Shown here piece after piece: positions 25,726 through 34,439 of a stretch of 37,332 bases of DNA. Source of the stretch: an uncultured Eubacteriales bacterium (GTDB taxonomy: Bacteria > Bacillota > Clostridia > Monoglobales > Monoglobaceae); contig CAJKNM010000010.1 in NCBI GenBank assembly GCA_905201285.1, positions 1 to 37,332 of the forward strand. The letters run 5' to 3'. Each line of letters starts with the position of its first letter. Position 1 is the stretch's first letter. Under the pieces are notes generated by a model. The model was not told where the DNA came from, did no database searches, and saw nothing but the letters and a program-made list of their open reading frames with translations. The translations under genes and the position numbers were made by a program.

Positions 25726-27837
25726 ATGATCAGACGATTTTTAAGTGTGCTTGCCGCATTTACCGTTATAGTTTCGGCGGTAATAGCGGTACAGGCAGAA
25801 GAACCAAATACAAAATCAACTAAAATATATGACGATATGGTTTATGTAGAAGGAAGGCTTCCCGCTTATCAGCTTGATAAGGATGAGAGCATAACGCTTA
25901 TGATGGTTAAAAAAGGCGTGGACTTAGATACACCCGAAGGCTTTGCCAAAGGAGTGGGATATATCGATGAGATATATCCCGACTTCGACGGCGGATACAA
26001 GCTTATGTTTGAATTCGACGGTGAAGTTTCGGATTATTCACTTATGATGAAGCTGGGAAGCAATGATGTAACAAACTCGGTTATCGAGGCGGCTTCCTTT
26101 AAAGGCATTATAAAAGTGGATATTTATGACGGTGCGTCGAGCGGACTTGTTGAGTTTTGTACAAAAACCGTTAATAAGTATAAAGACCAAAAGAATTGTT
26201 CAATAGTCTTCGCGGTATACGATAAGGACGGCATGCTCTGTGACACGGTAATATCGGACAAAGCACTGACGGGAACCGAAAATTCATTCAGGACATATCT
26301 TAAAAGACCTGAGAATATGTCAGCGGCTAAGGCGTTTGTCTTTAACAGTATGACTGATATTAAGCCGCTGACCGAGAGTTTCGTCAAAGGCGAAGATAAA
26401 AGACTTTCGTCCGTCACGGCGAGATATATCGGCGGTGAAAACTATAATACATCAAAGTCAAAGGGCTTTATACGCAGCGTAAACGATGTAAACCAATACG
26501 GCGATAAGCAAGAGGGGAATCCATACGGCGCGGAGCTTACCGAAAAGGGCGGATATATTGCGTTTGACGATGTCGATATGACGGATATGAACGCGATCCA
26601 GATGTATGCCGGCGCAAACGTTCAGTCGTTTAAGCTTGGAATTTATGCCGATGAGATTAAAACCGAGAACAAAATCGGAGAATATGTTATAAACGGAGAT
26701 TCAAACAATCATTACATTGCCGTTTACGGAAGTGCGGTTCTTTCTAAGATGCTGAGCGGAAGGCACATGCTTTATATAAAGAGTGAAGAAGAAAATGACA
26801 GCGCAAGGTGCAAGATTAAGTTTATCCGCCTGACCGATAAGGCCGATAAGAAGATAAGCCCCGAACTGATAGACAATACTGACGCAAATATTAAATACAC
26901 CGGAAGCTGGAGTGTAAGTGGAAATGAAAATGAAAATAAATATAAAGAATCCGGTGAGAAAAATGCCTCAGCAGAGCTTAAATTCAGCGGAACTGCCGTG
27001 GATATAAACGGCGTTATCGGAAGTGACTGCGGCTATGCGGACGTATATATCGACGGTGTGTTTGATAAAACTTTAAACCTGTACAACAAAAAAACGCTTG
27101 CCCGCTGTGTTTATACCAGGGCAAATCTGTCGGACGGCGAGCATACGGTTATGATAAAAAAGATAACGGGCGAAAAGCTTTATCTTGACGGGTTTAAGGT
27201 TTATCATTCGCCGATACGCGTGGTATGTATAGGCGACAGTATTACCCAGGGAACAGGCTCAACCGAACAGGGGAGTTTCTCGTGGCCGGCACAGCTTCAA
27301 GAGCTTTTGGGAAGCGGATATGTTGTCTTTGATAACGCAAAGCACGGCTGTACCTTAAAATCATGGCAGGCAAATTGGATGAAACAAAGCACAAGCCTTT
27401 TAAACGCGGATATTGTTATATGCGCTATCGGAACCAACGATTACTGCGGCGGCTGGGCATCGTTTAATGCCGATACATATAAGAAAGATTATACAGCGTT
27501 TATGAATATGATAAAGAATTATAGCAAGGTTTCGCCGAGAATGTATGTTTCAAAGCCGCCGGTTAGAAAAAGCGAATCTGCGGAGGAAAGAGCTGTTGTA
27601 TGGAAGATGTTTGACGAGATATCAAGCGAAAATAACTGGCCGATAGTTGACTTTTTAGACCCGCTTTTGGAGCAAGGTCAAAATTATACGGACGGCCTGC
27701 ATTTAAATAACAGGGGCTATGGAATTATGGCTGAGATAGCAAATTCCTCCCTTCCCTGTCCCGAGATAATGCATAAGAAAAAGCTTGATTATGCAATTTC
27801 GGAATTAAATAAAAGAAACGCGGAGCTATCAGACTGA
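25726..27837 (+). CDS. Secreted SGNH (GDSL) carbohydrate esterase with binding modules, first of three
   Basis: 703 residues. A signal peptide (about 1-25, AVQAEE) is followed by a beta module (about 30-125), a second module with NCSIVFAVYDKDGML and AKAFVFNSMTDIKPL (about 126-222), and a CBM6/35-like domain (about 225-375). A beta-sandwich follows (about 380-490; ADVYIDGVFDKTLNLYNKK). The SGNH hydrolase spans about 495-690: nucleophile S505 in CIGDSITQG, oxyanion N571 in IGTND, and D656/H659 in DGLHLN. All four consensus blocks look intact, so it should be active, probably removing acetyl or another acyl group from a glycan. It starts 12 bases after the preceding gene. SGNH enzymes are promiscuous, so substrate and bond are not predicted beyond ester hydrolysis. 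Confidence 0.88.
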   Translation: MIRRFLSVLAAFTVIVSAVIAVQAEEPNTKSTKIYDDMVYVEGRLPAYQLDKDESITLMMVKKGVDLDTPEGFAKGVGYIDEIYPDFDGGYKLMFEFDGEVSDYSLMMKLGSNDVTNSVIEAASFKGIIKVDIYDGASSGLVEFCTKTVNKYKDQKNCSIVFAVYDKDGMLCDTVISDKALTGTENSFRTYLKRPENMSAAKAFVFNSMTDIKPLTESFVKGEDKRLSSVTARYIGGENYNTSKSKGFIRSVNDVNQYGDKQEGNPYGAELTEKGGYIAFDDVDMTDMNAIQMYAGANVQSFKLGIYADEIKTENKIGEYVINGDSNNHYIAVYGSAVLSKMLSGRHMLYIKSEEENDSARCKIKFIRLTDKADKKISPELIDNTDANIKYTGSWSVSGNENENKYKESGEKNASAELKFSGTAVDINGVIGSDCGYADVYIDGVFDKTLNLYNKKTLARCVYTRANLSDGEHTVMIKKITGEKLYLDGFKVYHSPIRVVCIGDSITQGTGSTEQGSFSWPAQLQELLGSGYVVFDNAKHGCTLKSWQANWMKQSTSLLNADIVICAIGTNDYCGGWASFNADTYKKDYTAFMNMIKNYSKVSPRMYVSKPPVRKSESAEERAVVWKMFDEISSENNWPIVDFLDPLLEQGQNYTDGLHLNNRGYGIMAEIANSSLPCPEIMHKKKLDYAISELNKRNAELSD

Positions 27838-27842
27838 GAGAG

Positions 27843-27860
27843 CGGCAATTAGCTTTGCCG
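27843..27860 (+). other. Small intercistronic hairpin
   Basis: cggcaa (27843-27848) pairs with ttgccg (27855-27860) around a 6-base loop, just before the aaaaggag ribosome site of the second esterase gene. It is too short and lacks a T run for a terminator, but it may affect relative expression of the first two esterases. Could be chance. Confidence 0.35.
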
Positions 27861-27876
27861 GAAAAGGAGTAAGGAA

Positions 27877-30042
27877 ATGAAAAAGAGCTTTTATGGGATA
27901 TTTTCGGGCATTGTTGCCGGTGTTATGATTGGTACGTTATCTGTTGCGGCTTCGGCTGAAGCCGCGGCAGATAATAAAAGCGTTCAGGCGAGATATATTG
28001 AAAAAAGAGTGGTAGTGAGCGGACATATAGATCAGTCTGAGGCGATTGAAAACAATATGCTTACAATATTGCTTTCGGATGAGAACAATAATATTGCATA
28101 CATAAATGAAGCGGCTGTCGATGATTACGGTGACTATAAGCACAGCTTTGAATTTATGGGTGAAAAGAGTATTGACAGTTATATTTTAAAGGTTAAGGCC
28201 GGTGAAACGGATGTCACCGATACCGCAAAATCTATCGGGTACTTTACCGATATGATTGAAGCCGGGGCAGTGAAAAGTGATGAAAATGAGAATGGTTCAG
28301 TAGAAATCGGAGTTAAGCTTATAAATGATTATTATATGAATCAGGATTATACTATGTATGCGGCGGCATACAGCGCGGACAATACGCTGATAGATGTGAA
28401 TGTATTTCCTAACAGCCTAAAGTCATCAGACAGCGGGATGAGAAAATTCCTTAGGCTGAATAAAAACGGTAGGGATATTTCTGAGGTCAGATTATACGTT
28501 TGGGATAAAGACAACGGCATAAAGCCGCTCGGAAAGGTGTTTGCCTTTGGCGGAAATAATGAGAATAAAATAAAGAATGCTGCGGAAAAAACCGTGTACA
28601 AACGCATTGAAGCCGAAACAGTCTCGGCGGCCAAGTCTAAAAATGTTGAAGTAAATGTTAACAGTTTCGGAACTCAGAACATTAATTATCAGAGACAAGA
28701 TACATATATGTGCTTTGAAAATATAGACTTGACAAATGTCAAATCTATTACTGCTCTTGCTGACACAAACAGAGATAATGAGTATCTTGAGCTTAGAACA
28801 GACAGCCCGACAGGCGAACTTATCGGAAGGCTTCCGCTGGTGAACAGCGGCGAATATGCACACGGCGATAATGTCAGCTATTCCCTTACGTATGCGGGAA
28901 TTAAAGAAGTAAACGGTAAACACGACCTGTATATCGTAAGACCGGGAGAAAGTATAGCCAATTTTATACTTGAGCATTTTGTATTGTCTTCCGAAAAGCT
29001 TTCGGAAAGCGGCGAGAACGACGAGCCGTTTTATTCGGAAGGAAAAGATATAAAATTGAGTGCTGATAAAAAGACGGCTGAGTATTCATTCTATGGAACG
29101 GGCATAGATTATATCACGAATCTTTCGGCAGATGCAGGAAACGTTAAAATTTTTATAGACGGGAAAGTAGACAAAACGATAAATTTAAGTAATTCTGAAA
29201 TTCTTAAAAATCGTACTGTTTATACAAAGACGGGCCTTCCCAAATGGAATCACACGATAAAGATAGAAAGCTATAAACCCATAGATAATATTAGTTTTAA
29301 GGTTTATCAAAGACCGATTATTGTTGCCTGCGTTGGCGACAGCATAACAGATGGTGTCGGCACTATCGGCGGAAAGCACATTTTTTCTTGGCCGGCACAG
29401 CTCCAAAAACGGCTCGGCACAGGTTATTATGTTGTTGACTGCGGACACAACGGCTCAACCACGGAAGGAATCTTTGGATTTTCACAAGGAAGGACTGCCC
29501 TTAAACTCAATGCAGATATTTTTATAAACGCACTTTATACAAACGACAAAGAGGTAAACTACGAGAATCAGCCGGAAAAATTTAAGAACAATTATAAAAA
29601 TACAATGGATAGGCTTAAGGCCTCATCGCCCTATGCACGTATCTATGTTGCTATTCCGCCTTGCGGAAACACGAGTAACGTTGAATGGTGGCAGCAGAAG
29701 AGAACCTGGACGGAAGCGCTTGCGGCTGAGAATAATTGGCCGATAATTGACTTTAATTATGTTCTTGAAAATCATCGTGACGAGGGACTTGATGAAAATG
29801 GAAATATTCGTCAGGGATTCTATTTCATTGACGGCACTCACCCGTCGGCAAAGGGATATTCGTTTATTACTGCCGCAGTAAAGCTGAGCCTTCCCTGTCC
29901 CGAACTATTGGATAAAACGGCGCTTGATAATGAAATCGAAAGACTTGATGAATTTGATAAAACCAATATAAATTCGCACGAACAACTTAAGAATGAGCTT
30001 GACAGCTTAGATGAATCGGGAAATCCGACGACGAGTAAATAG
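27877..30042 (+). CDS. Secreted SGNH (GDSL) carbohydrate esterase, second of three, altered oxyanion block
   Basis: 721 residues with the same order of parts as its neighbours. A signal peptide (about 1-28) is followed by a beta module (about 34-125), a module with YTMYAAAYSADNTL and VRLYVWDKDNGIKPL (about 126-225), and a CBM6/35-like domain (about 241-370, from RIEAETVSA). A sandwich domain (about 380-480; VKIFIDGKVDKTINL) leads to the SGNH domain (about 484-680). S489 lies in CVGDSITDG and D652/H655 in DGTHPS. The third block reads ALYTND instead of the usual xGTND; N556 is kept but the glycine is replaced by tyrosine. A charged 40-residue tail follows the catalytic domain and is missing in the other two. 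Probably active on a different acyl group or position. Paralogy is clear; specificity is unknown. Confidence 0.86.
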   Translation: MKKSFYGIFSGIVAGVMIGTLSVAASAEAAADNKSVQARYIEKRVVVSGHIDQSEAIENNMLTILLSDENNNIAYINEAAVDDYGDYKHSFEFMGEKSIDSYILKVKAGETDVTDTAKSIGYFTDMIEAGAVKSDENENGSVEIGVKLINDYYMNQDYTMYAAAYSADNTLIDVNVFPNSLKSSDSGMRKFLRLNKNGRDISEVRLYVWDKDNGIKPLGKVFAFGGNNENKIKNAAEKTVYKRIEAETVSAAKSKNVEVNVNSFGTQNINYQRQDTYMCFENIDLTNVKSITALADTNRDNEYLELRTDSPTGELIGRLPLVNSGEYAHGDNVSYSLTYAGIKEVNGKHDLYIVRPGESIANFILEHFVLSSEKLSESGENDEPFYSEGKDIKLSADKKTAEYSFYGTGIDYITNLSADAGNVKIFIDGKVDKTINLSNSEILKNRTVYTKTGLPKWNHTIKIESYKPIDNISFKVYQRPIIVACVGDSITDGVGTIGGKHIFSWPAQLQKRLGTGYYVVDCGHNGSTTEGIFGFSQGRTALKLNADIFINALYTNDKEVNYENQPEKFKNNYKNTMDRLKASSPYARIYVAIPPCGNTSNVEWWQQKRTWTEALAAENNWPIIDFNYVLENHRDEGLDENGNIRQGFYFIDGTHPSAKGYSFITAAVKLSLPCPELLDKTALDNEIERLDEFDKTNINSHEQLKNELDSLDESGNPTTSK

Positions 30043-30055
30043 GAGGGAGAATGAA

Positions 30056-32158
30056 ATGTTTAAAAGAACTTGTTTGGTAATATTGGCTTTGACTGTTATA
30101 CTTCCGCTCGGCAATGTATTTTCAGAGAAATCGGAAACGAAAATTGGTAAGTATAACGATATGTATTATGTCAGAGGCCAGCTTGAAGCAAGTGAGCTAA
30201 GTTTCGGCGACAGGCTGACGGTTCTTATGAAGGATAACCAAAATAATATTAAATATATAAACGAGACAGAGGTTAATGCGGACGGCTCTTATTCGCTTGC
30301 GTTTGAATGTGAAAATGCAGACGGTAACAATAATATATTGGTAAAAGCAGGGGACGCCGTTGTAAGCGACAGTACATGCTATGCCGGAACCTTTGAAGAT
30401 ATTATAGATGCAAGCATAGTCAAAACCGCTGATAAGAAAAACATTAAAATCTTTGCAGAGGTTATAAATCCGTATCTGATGGAACAGAACTATACTATGC
30501 TTGCCGCTGAGTATGACTCAAGCGGGAAATTAAAATCCGTTAAGACGAAGAATGAGAGCTTAATCGGCAAAAGTGCTGATAATAAATATCTTTTCACATT
30601 TGAAAGTGAAAATACAAGCCGAGTGGCTCTTATGGTGTTTGAAAGCTTAAGTAATATTGTACCGCTTTGCAAGAGCTTTCCGGCAGATGATTTTGAGGCT
30701 CTTCCGACTGAGACAGACGTGTTTTATAACAGATATGAGGTTGAGGATTCAAAACACAATACAGGTTTTCGCGAAGAGCTGATGAATGGCGGTCGGGCTT
30801 TGACAAAAACGAATAAGAGCGGATACTTTGTGCTCGAAAACGTTGATATGACAGACGTTAAATCCGGAATAATAAACGCGGGCAGTACGATAGAAAACCG
30901 AAAGCTTGAAGTTAGGTTAGACAGAGAAAACGGGAAGAAAATAGGTGAGGTAACTTTAAATACGACTGAAACACAGTTTACACTTAAAACTACCGAGTTT
31001 AAGATTAATGCGGCTGATGTGGCAACCGAAAAAAACCACAATATTTACTTTGTTGATAACTCAAAGAATACGGATTATACTGTTGATTTTGTTATTCTGA
31101 CCAACGAGAAAACCTCAGAGGAGTCAGGCGCAGGCGCACCGACATATGTGAACAATACGGATCAGAATATTGTTCACACAGGCGAGTGGGAGAATAAAAC
31201 GGGTGACTTTTATCAGGACGGTGACGCGGCTGTCCTGACGGGCGAGGGAAGTATAAAATATGAGTTTTACGGTACCGGAGTTGACTTAATTTGTGATGTG
31301 ACGGCATCCGACTGTAATATCGATATTTATATCGACGGAATCAAAGAGAAAACTCAGAATCTTAAAAACCTCCTGAATTCGGGACAATCGGCACCGGCAA
31401 GAACCGTTTTCACCAAAACCGGCTTAAAGAGATGGAAGCATACAATAGAGATTAAATCTCAAAGCGGCGGAGTGACCTTTGATGCGTTTAAGGTTTATAC
31501 AAGGCCTATACGTGTCATCTGCGTCGGCGACAGTATTACCGACGGTGGACATAAGGGTGCGAAATTTAGAAACCAAATACTGGATAAAGAGTTTTCGTGG
31601 CCTCACGAAATGAATAAGATTCTCGGCGGCGGATATATGATATTTAACTGCGGCAAGGGCGGAATATGCGCGAATAATTATGACAATGCGGACGTTTATG
31701 TTTTTAAAACAGCTAAATCAGAGGACGCGGACGTTGTTATAAATACCTTAGGGTATAACGATTATGGGTTAAAAGACTTTAAAGCAGAAAGTTTCAAAGA
31801 AAGATTTGTCTATATAATGAATGAAATCAAAAAGACTTGTACCACAACACCGAGACTTTATATAGGTTTGACACCGTTTGGCACCGAGAATACAGCGAAA
31901 GATTCTAAGCGAATCGCCGGAGTGAACGCGTTAAAAGAATTATCCTCCGAAAAGAATTGGCCTATTGTTGATTTTCTTGATTATATGGCGCCTTATCGGG
32001 ATAACGGAAAGTATTTCCCGGATGGTACACACCCGTATACGTATGAGGCGAACAATATGATGGCAGCTATTGCGGCGGGGCAGTTACCCTGCGCCGAGCT
32101 GTGTAACCCCGATGACCTTAAGAAGGTGGTTGAAAATTGTTCCAAAAAGGCAGAATGA
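30056..32158 (+). CDS. Secreted SGNH (GDSL) carbohydrate esterase, third of three
   Basis: 700 residues from the ATG at 30056, chosen because aggagggag sits 6-14 bases upstream; the longer in-frame start would lie inside the previous gene and would hide the signal peptide MFKRTCLVILALTVILPLGN. A beta module (about 28-115) is followed by a module with YTMLAAEYDSSGKL and VALMVFESLSNIVPL (about 116-215), a CBM6/35-like domain (about 221-355; NRYEVEDS), and a sandwich (about 364-480; NIDIYIDGIKEKTQNL). The SGNH domain (about 484-685) has S493 in CVGDSITDG, N568 in LGYND and D656/H659 in DGTHPY. The block 'GxND' is thus kept with Y for T. An insertion after GDSITDG (GHKGAKFRNQILDKE) lengthens the loop near the active site relative to the first enzyme. 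Confidence 0.87.
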   Translation: MFKRTCLVILALTVILPLGNVFSEKSETKIGKYNDMYYVRGQLEASELSFGDRLTVLMKDNQNNIKYINETEVNADGSYSLAFECENADGNNNILVKAGDAVVSDSTCYAGTFEDIIDASIVKTADKKNIKIFAEVINPYLMEQNYTMLAAEYDSSGKLKSVKTKNESLIGKSADNKYLFTFESENTSRVALMVFESLSNIVPLCKSFPADDFEALPTETDVFYNRYEVEDSKHNTGFREELMNGGRALTKTNKSGYFVLENVDMTDVKSGIINAGSTIENRKLEVRLDRENGKKIGEVTLNTTETQFTLKTTEFKINAADVATEKNHNIYFVDNSKNTDYTVDFVILTNEKTSEESGAGAPTYVNNTDQNIVHTGEWENKTGDFYQDGDAAVLTGEGSIKYEFYGTGVDLICDVTASDCNIDIYIDGIKEKTQNLKNLLNSGQSAPARTVFTKTGLKRWKHTIEIKSQSGGVTFDAFKVYTRPIRVICVGDSITDGGHKGAKFRNQILDKEFSWPHEMNKILGGGYMIFNCGKGGICANNYDNADVYVFKTAKSEDADVVINTLGYNDYGLKDFKAESFKERFVYIMNEIKKTCTTTPRLYIGLTPFGTENTAKDSKRIAGVNALKELSSEKNWPIVDFLDYMAPYRDNGKYFPDGTHPYTYEANNMMAAIAAGQLPCAELCNPDDLKKVVENCSKKAE

Positions 32159-32200
32159 TTTTAGATATGCTGAGAAAATTGAGTTATAAGGAGGGCAATA

Positions 32201-33499
32201 ATGAAATTAAAAATAGGAGAAGAACACGTTATAGCGAGAGGGTGCAGGCCGGAAGAAATTCCGTGGGGCGCATGGCAGTTCCCACAGCCGTATAAGGACG
32301 GTGAGAGGCTTATAGTATCGGTTCATGTTTCGGACGATGATATAAAATCGTTCGGCAATCCGCAGAAATGGTACGAAAGCCGCGATAACGGTGTTTCGTG
32401 GAAAGAGATAACGCCCGAAAATCCGGTTAGGTTTGGAACAGTACTTCCGAGCGGCGACAGAATATATTTTCCTCCGCAGTCAGCCGTGTCCTTAAAGGAT
32501 TATAAAATGCCCGATTGGGGAATGCTGACACCGGCATATGATTTCACAAAGCAGGCAAGGGAAGGAGAGCTTCCCTTGCCCGACGGAATGACATATTGGC
32601 TTGACGGAACGGTTATAAAGGCATACAAGGCGGAAAGAATGCCCGAAAGTCTCGCTAAAAAAGAATGGCAGATGGAAAGATTGCTCCGCGGCAGCGAAAA
32701 AATTGTGACGGAGGATGTCCCGCTAGATTGGCCATATCTTACAAGAGTAGTTTTCACGAATACCTTTGATAATGATATGAAAACGATTTATCCCAAGGGA
32801 AAAATAAAAATTGCACCTGACGGAAGCACATGGGTAAGCTCATATTCGGGCGAAGGACATATAAATCCGCAGACCGGGCTTTATAGTCCGTATTATTCGG
32901 CTGAGCTGTTCCGCTCGGATGATAATGCACATAGCTTTAAACAAGTTTCACATATGGAGTATGAGGCGGACGGCCATGAATATCCGTATCAGAGCGGAGG
33001 TTTTAGCGATAGTGATTTTGAATTTATGGATGACGGATCAATTATCTGGGTTTTAAGAAGTGCATGGGCAATGTACACAGGCAGAGAATGGGACCCGATG
33101 TATATATCAAGATCAGAGGATATGGGAAAAACATGGTCAAAGCCTGTGAAATTTGCACACACCGGAATATATCCGAGAATGTGTAAATTAGGCTGCGGAG
33201 CGGTTCTCTTATGTTATGCGCGTCCGGGAATGTTTGTTACTGCCTGTGATGACGGAAAGGGTATTGACTGGTGTGAGCCGTTAATGCTTATGACAGACGG
33301 TGACAGGAGCGGGCTGCATAATCTGAAAATAACAAATCCGACCTTCCATCAATGGGACGGTTCGTGCAATAATCCTACGATGATTGCCATAGACGATAAT
33401 ACCGCAATGATTTTTTACAGCGATTTTTACTATCCCGATGATGAGGGCGTAAAACGTAAAACCATTCTTTGCAGAACAATTACGGTAGAAAGGGATTGA
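32201..33499 (+). CDS. Cytoplasmic Asp-box beta-propeller (sialidase-superfamily fold), probable glycan-active enzyme
   Basis: 432 residues without a signal peptide. Asp-box/BNR-type repeats are visible: ESRDNGVSWKE (about 60), RSDDNAHSFKQ (about 243) and SRSEDMGKTWSKP (about 302). With the repeated W/F pattern they indicate a six-bladed propeller of the sialidase superfamily. The N-terminal FRIP motif and an obvious arginine triad of true exo-sialidases are not evident; the N-terminus reads CRPEEIPWGAWQFPQPY. It is therefore more likely a different hydrolase or lyase with this fold. Being intracellular and encoded between secreted esterases and a phosphorylase, it probably acts on imported oligosaccharides. 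It starts behind aaggaggg and is followed 4 bases later by the EamA gene. Fold is fairly sure; reaction unknown. Confidence 0.72.
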   Translation: MKLKIGEEHVIARGCRPEEIPWGAWQFPQPYKDGERLIVSVHVSDDDIKSFGNPQKWYESRDNGVSWKEITPENPVRFGTVLPSGDRIYFPPQSAVSLKDYKMPDWGMLTPAYDFTKQAREGELPLPDGMTYWLDGTVIKAYKAERMPESLAKKEWQMERLLRGSEKIVTEDVPLDWPYLTRVVFTNTFDNDMKTIYPKGKIKIAPDGSTWVSSYSGEGHINPQTGLYSPYYSAELFRSDDNAHSFKQVSHMEYEADGHEYPYQSGGFSDSDFEFMDDGSIIWVLRSAWAMYTGREWDPMYISRSEDMGKTWSKPVKFAHTGIYPRMCKLGCGAVLLCYARPGMFVTACDDGKGIDWCEPLMLMTDGDRSGLHNLKITNPTFHQWDGSCNNPTMIAIDDNTAMIFYSDFYYPDDEGVKRKTILCRTITVERD

Positions 33500-33503
33500 T
33501 ACA

Positions 33504-34379
33504 ATGATTCCTTACATATTGCTGATTATATCTCTTGCCGGGGCGGTGACAAAAAATCTTATACCGAAGGCGGGGGGTAAAGAATTTTCAACGCTTAACG
33601 GATTGATGACCGTAAATATTATGTCCGGCATCGCCGGTATGATTATTTGCGGATTCAGCGGGATAAGTATAAAAGATGCAGATAGCTTATGTTTAATTAT
33701 TTTGGCCTTGATTTATGGCTTATTTACACTTTCAATGCAGAGCTTTTATATGACGGCGGCGGAGCGCGGCTCCGTTTCCGTCTGCTCGCTTATATATGCC
33801 TCGTCTTTTGTGATACAGACCGTATTTTCAGCCGTTTACAGCGGTGAAAAATGTTCAGCTCTTAATATATGCGGGATTCTGGTGATGATTGCCGCTTTGA
33901 CAATGGTATCTCTTAAAGATTTGGGCGGGAAAAGAGGCAGCAGGATTTCGATAATCCTTGCGGTAATATCGATGATTTTTGCGTCAGGTGTTGGAATTGT
34001 ACAAAAAATTTTCGCACATATTTACGGAGGGCAAGGTCAGACCGAATTTACTTTTCTTGCTTTTTTGTTTATGACGCTTTTCGGTGTGATGGTGAAATTT
34101 ATGATATGCCATAAAACAAATAAAACAAAAATGGACTCATTAAACAAGAAATTTTATAAATTTGCCTGTGCAATGGCTTTGTGTGTGGCGGTGGTTAATA
34201 AGCTTAATGTTATCTTGATAACAGTAATGCCCGGGGTGTTATATTTCCCGGTATATGCTGCCGGAACGGTACTTTGCTCTGCGATTTGTTCGAGAGTTAT
34301 ATTCAAAGAAAATCTTACAAGACTGCAATGGGCGGGGATTGCGTGTGGTGTAACCGCTATTGTTATGATAGTGGTATAA
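33504..34379 (+). CDS. EamA/DMT-superfamily membrane transporter
   Basis: 291 residues and about ten hydrophobic helices in two similar halves (first at IPYILLIISLAGAV; last at WAGIACGVTAIVMIVV). The typical fifth-to-sixth helix connection with NICGILVMIAALTMVSLKD is repeated as RLQWAGIACGVTAIVMIV in the second half. EamA proteins are metabolite transporters of the cytoplasmic membrane, often exporters. The gene begins 4 bases after the propeller gene, so the two are cotranscribed. It might export a sugar or acid released from the glycan that the cell does not use, or import a monosaccharide; neither is supported directly. Confidence 0.85.
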   Translation: MIPYILLIISLAGAVTKNLIPKAGGKEFSTLNGLMTVNIMSGIAGMIICGFSGISIKDADSLCLIILALIYGLFTLSMQSFYMTAAERGSVSVCSLIYASSFVIQTVFSAVYSGEKCSALNICGILVMIAALTMVSLKDLGGKRGSRISIILAVISMIFASGVGIVQKIFAHIYGGQGQTEFTFLAFLFMTLFGVMVKFMICHKTNKTKMDSLNKKFYKFACAMALCVAVVNKLNVILITVMPGVLYFPVYAAGTVLCSAICSRVIFKENLTRLQWAGIACGVTAIVMIVV

Positions 34380-34406
34380 AAGAGACTTGACAGAACCTCT
34401 TTTTTT
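34378..34406 (+). terminator. Weak terminator-like hairpin before the GH65 gene
   Basis: aaaagag (34378-34384) pairs with ctctttt (34397-34403) around a 12-base loop, and the 3' arm runs into a T tract ending at 34406. The 7-bp AU-rich stem is weak, so it may only reduce transcription into the phosphorylase gene. No promoter is evident in the 33 bases that follow. Confidence 0.5.
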
Positions 34407-34439
34407 GTGAAACAACTAAATAGGAACGGAGGCAGAACA

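Noticed and set aside
32201..33499. True exo-sialidase
   Set aside because: Asp boxes are present but the FRIP motif and arginine triad are not evident and there is no signal peptide; only the fold is claimed.
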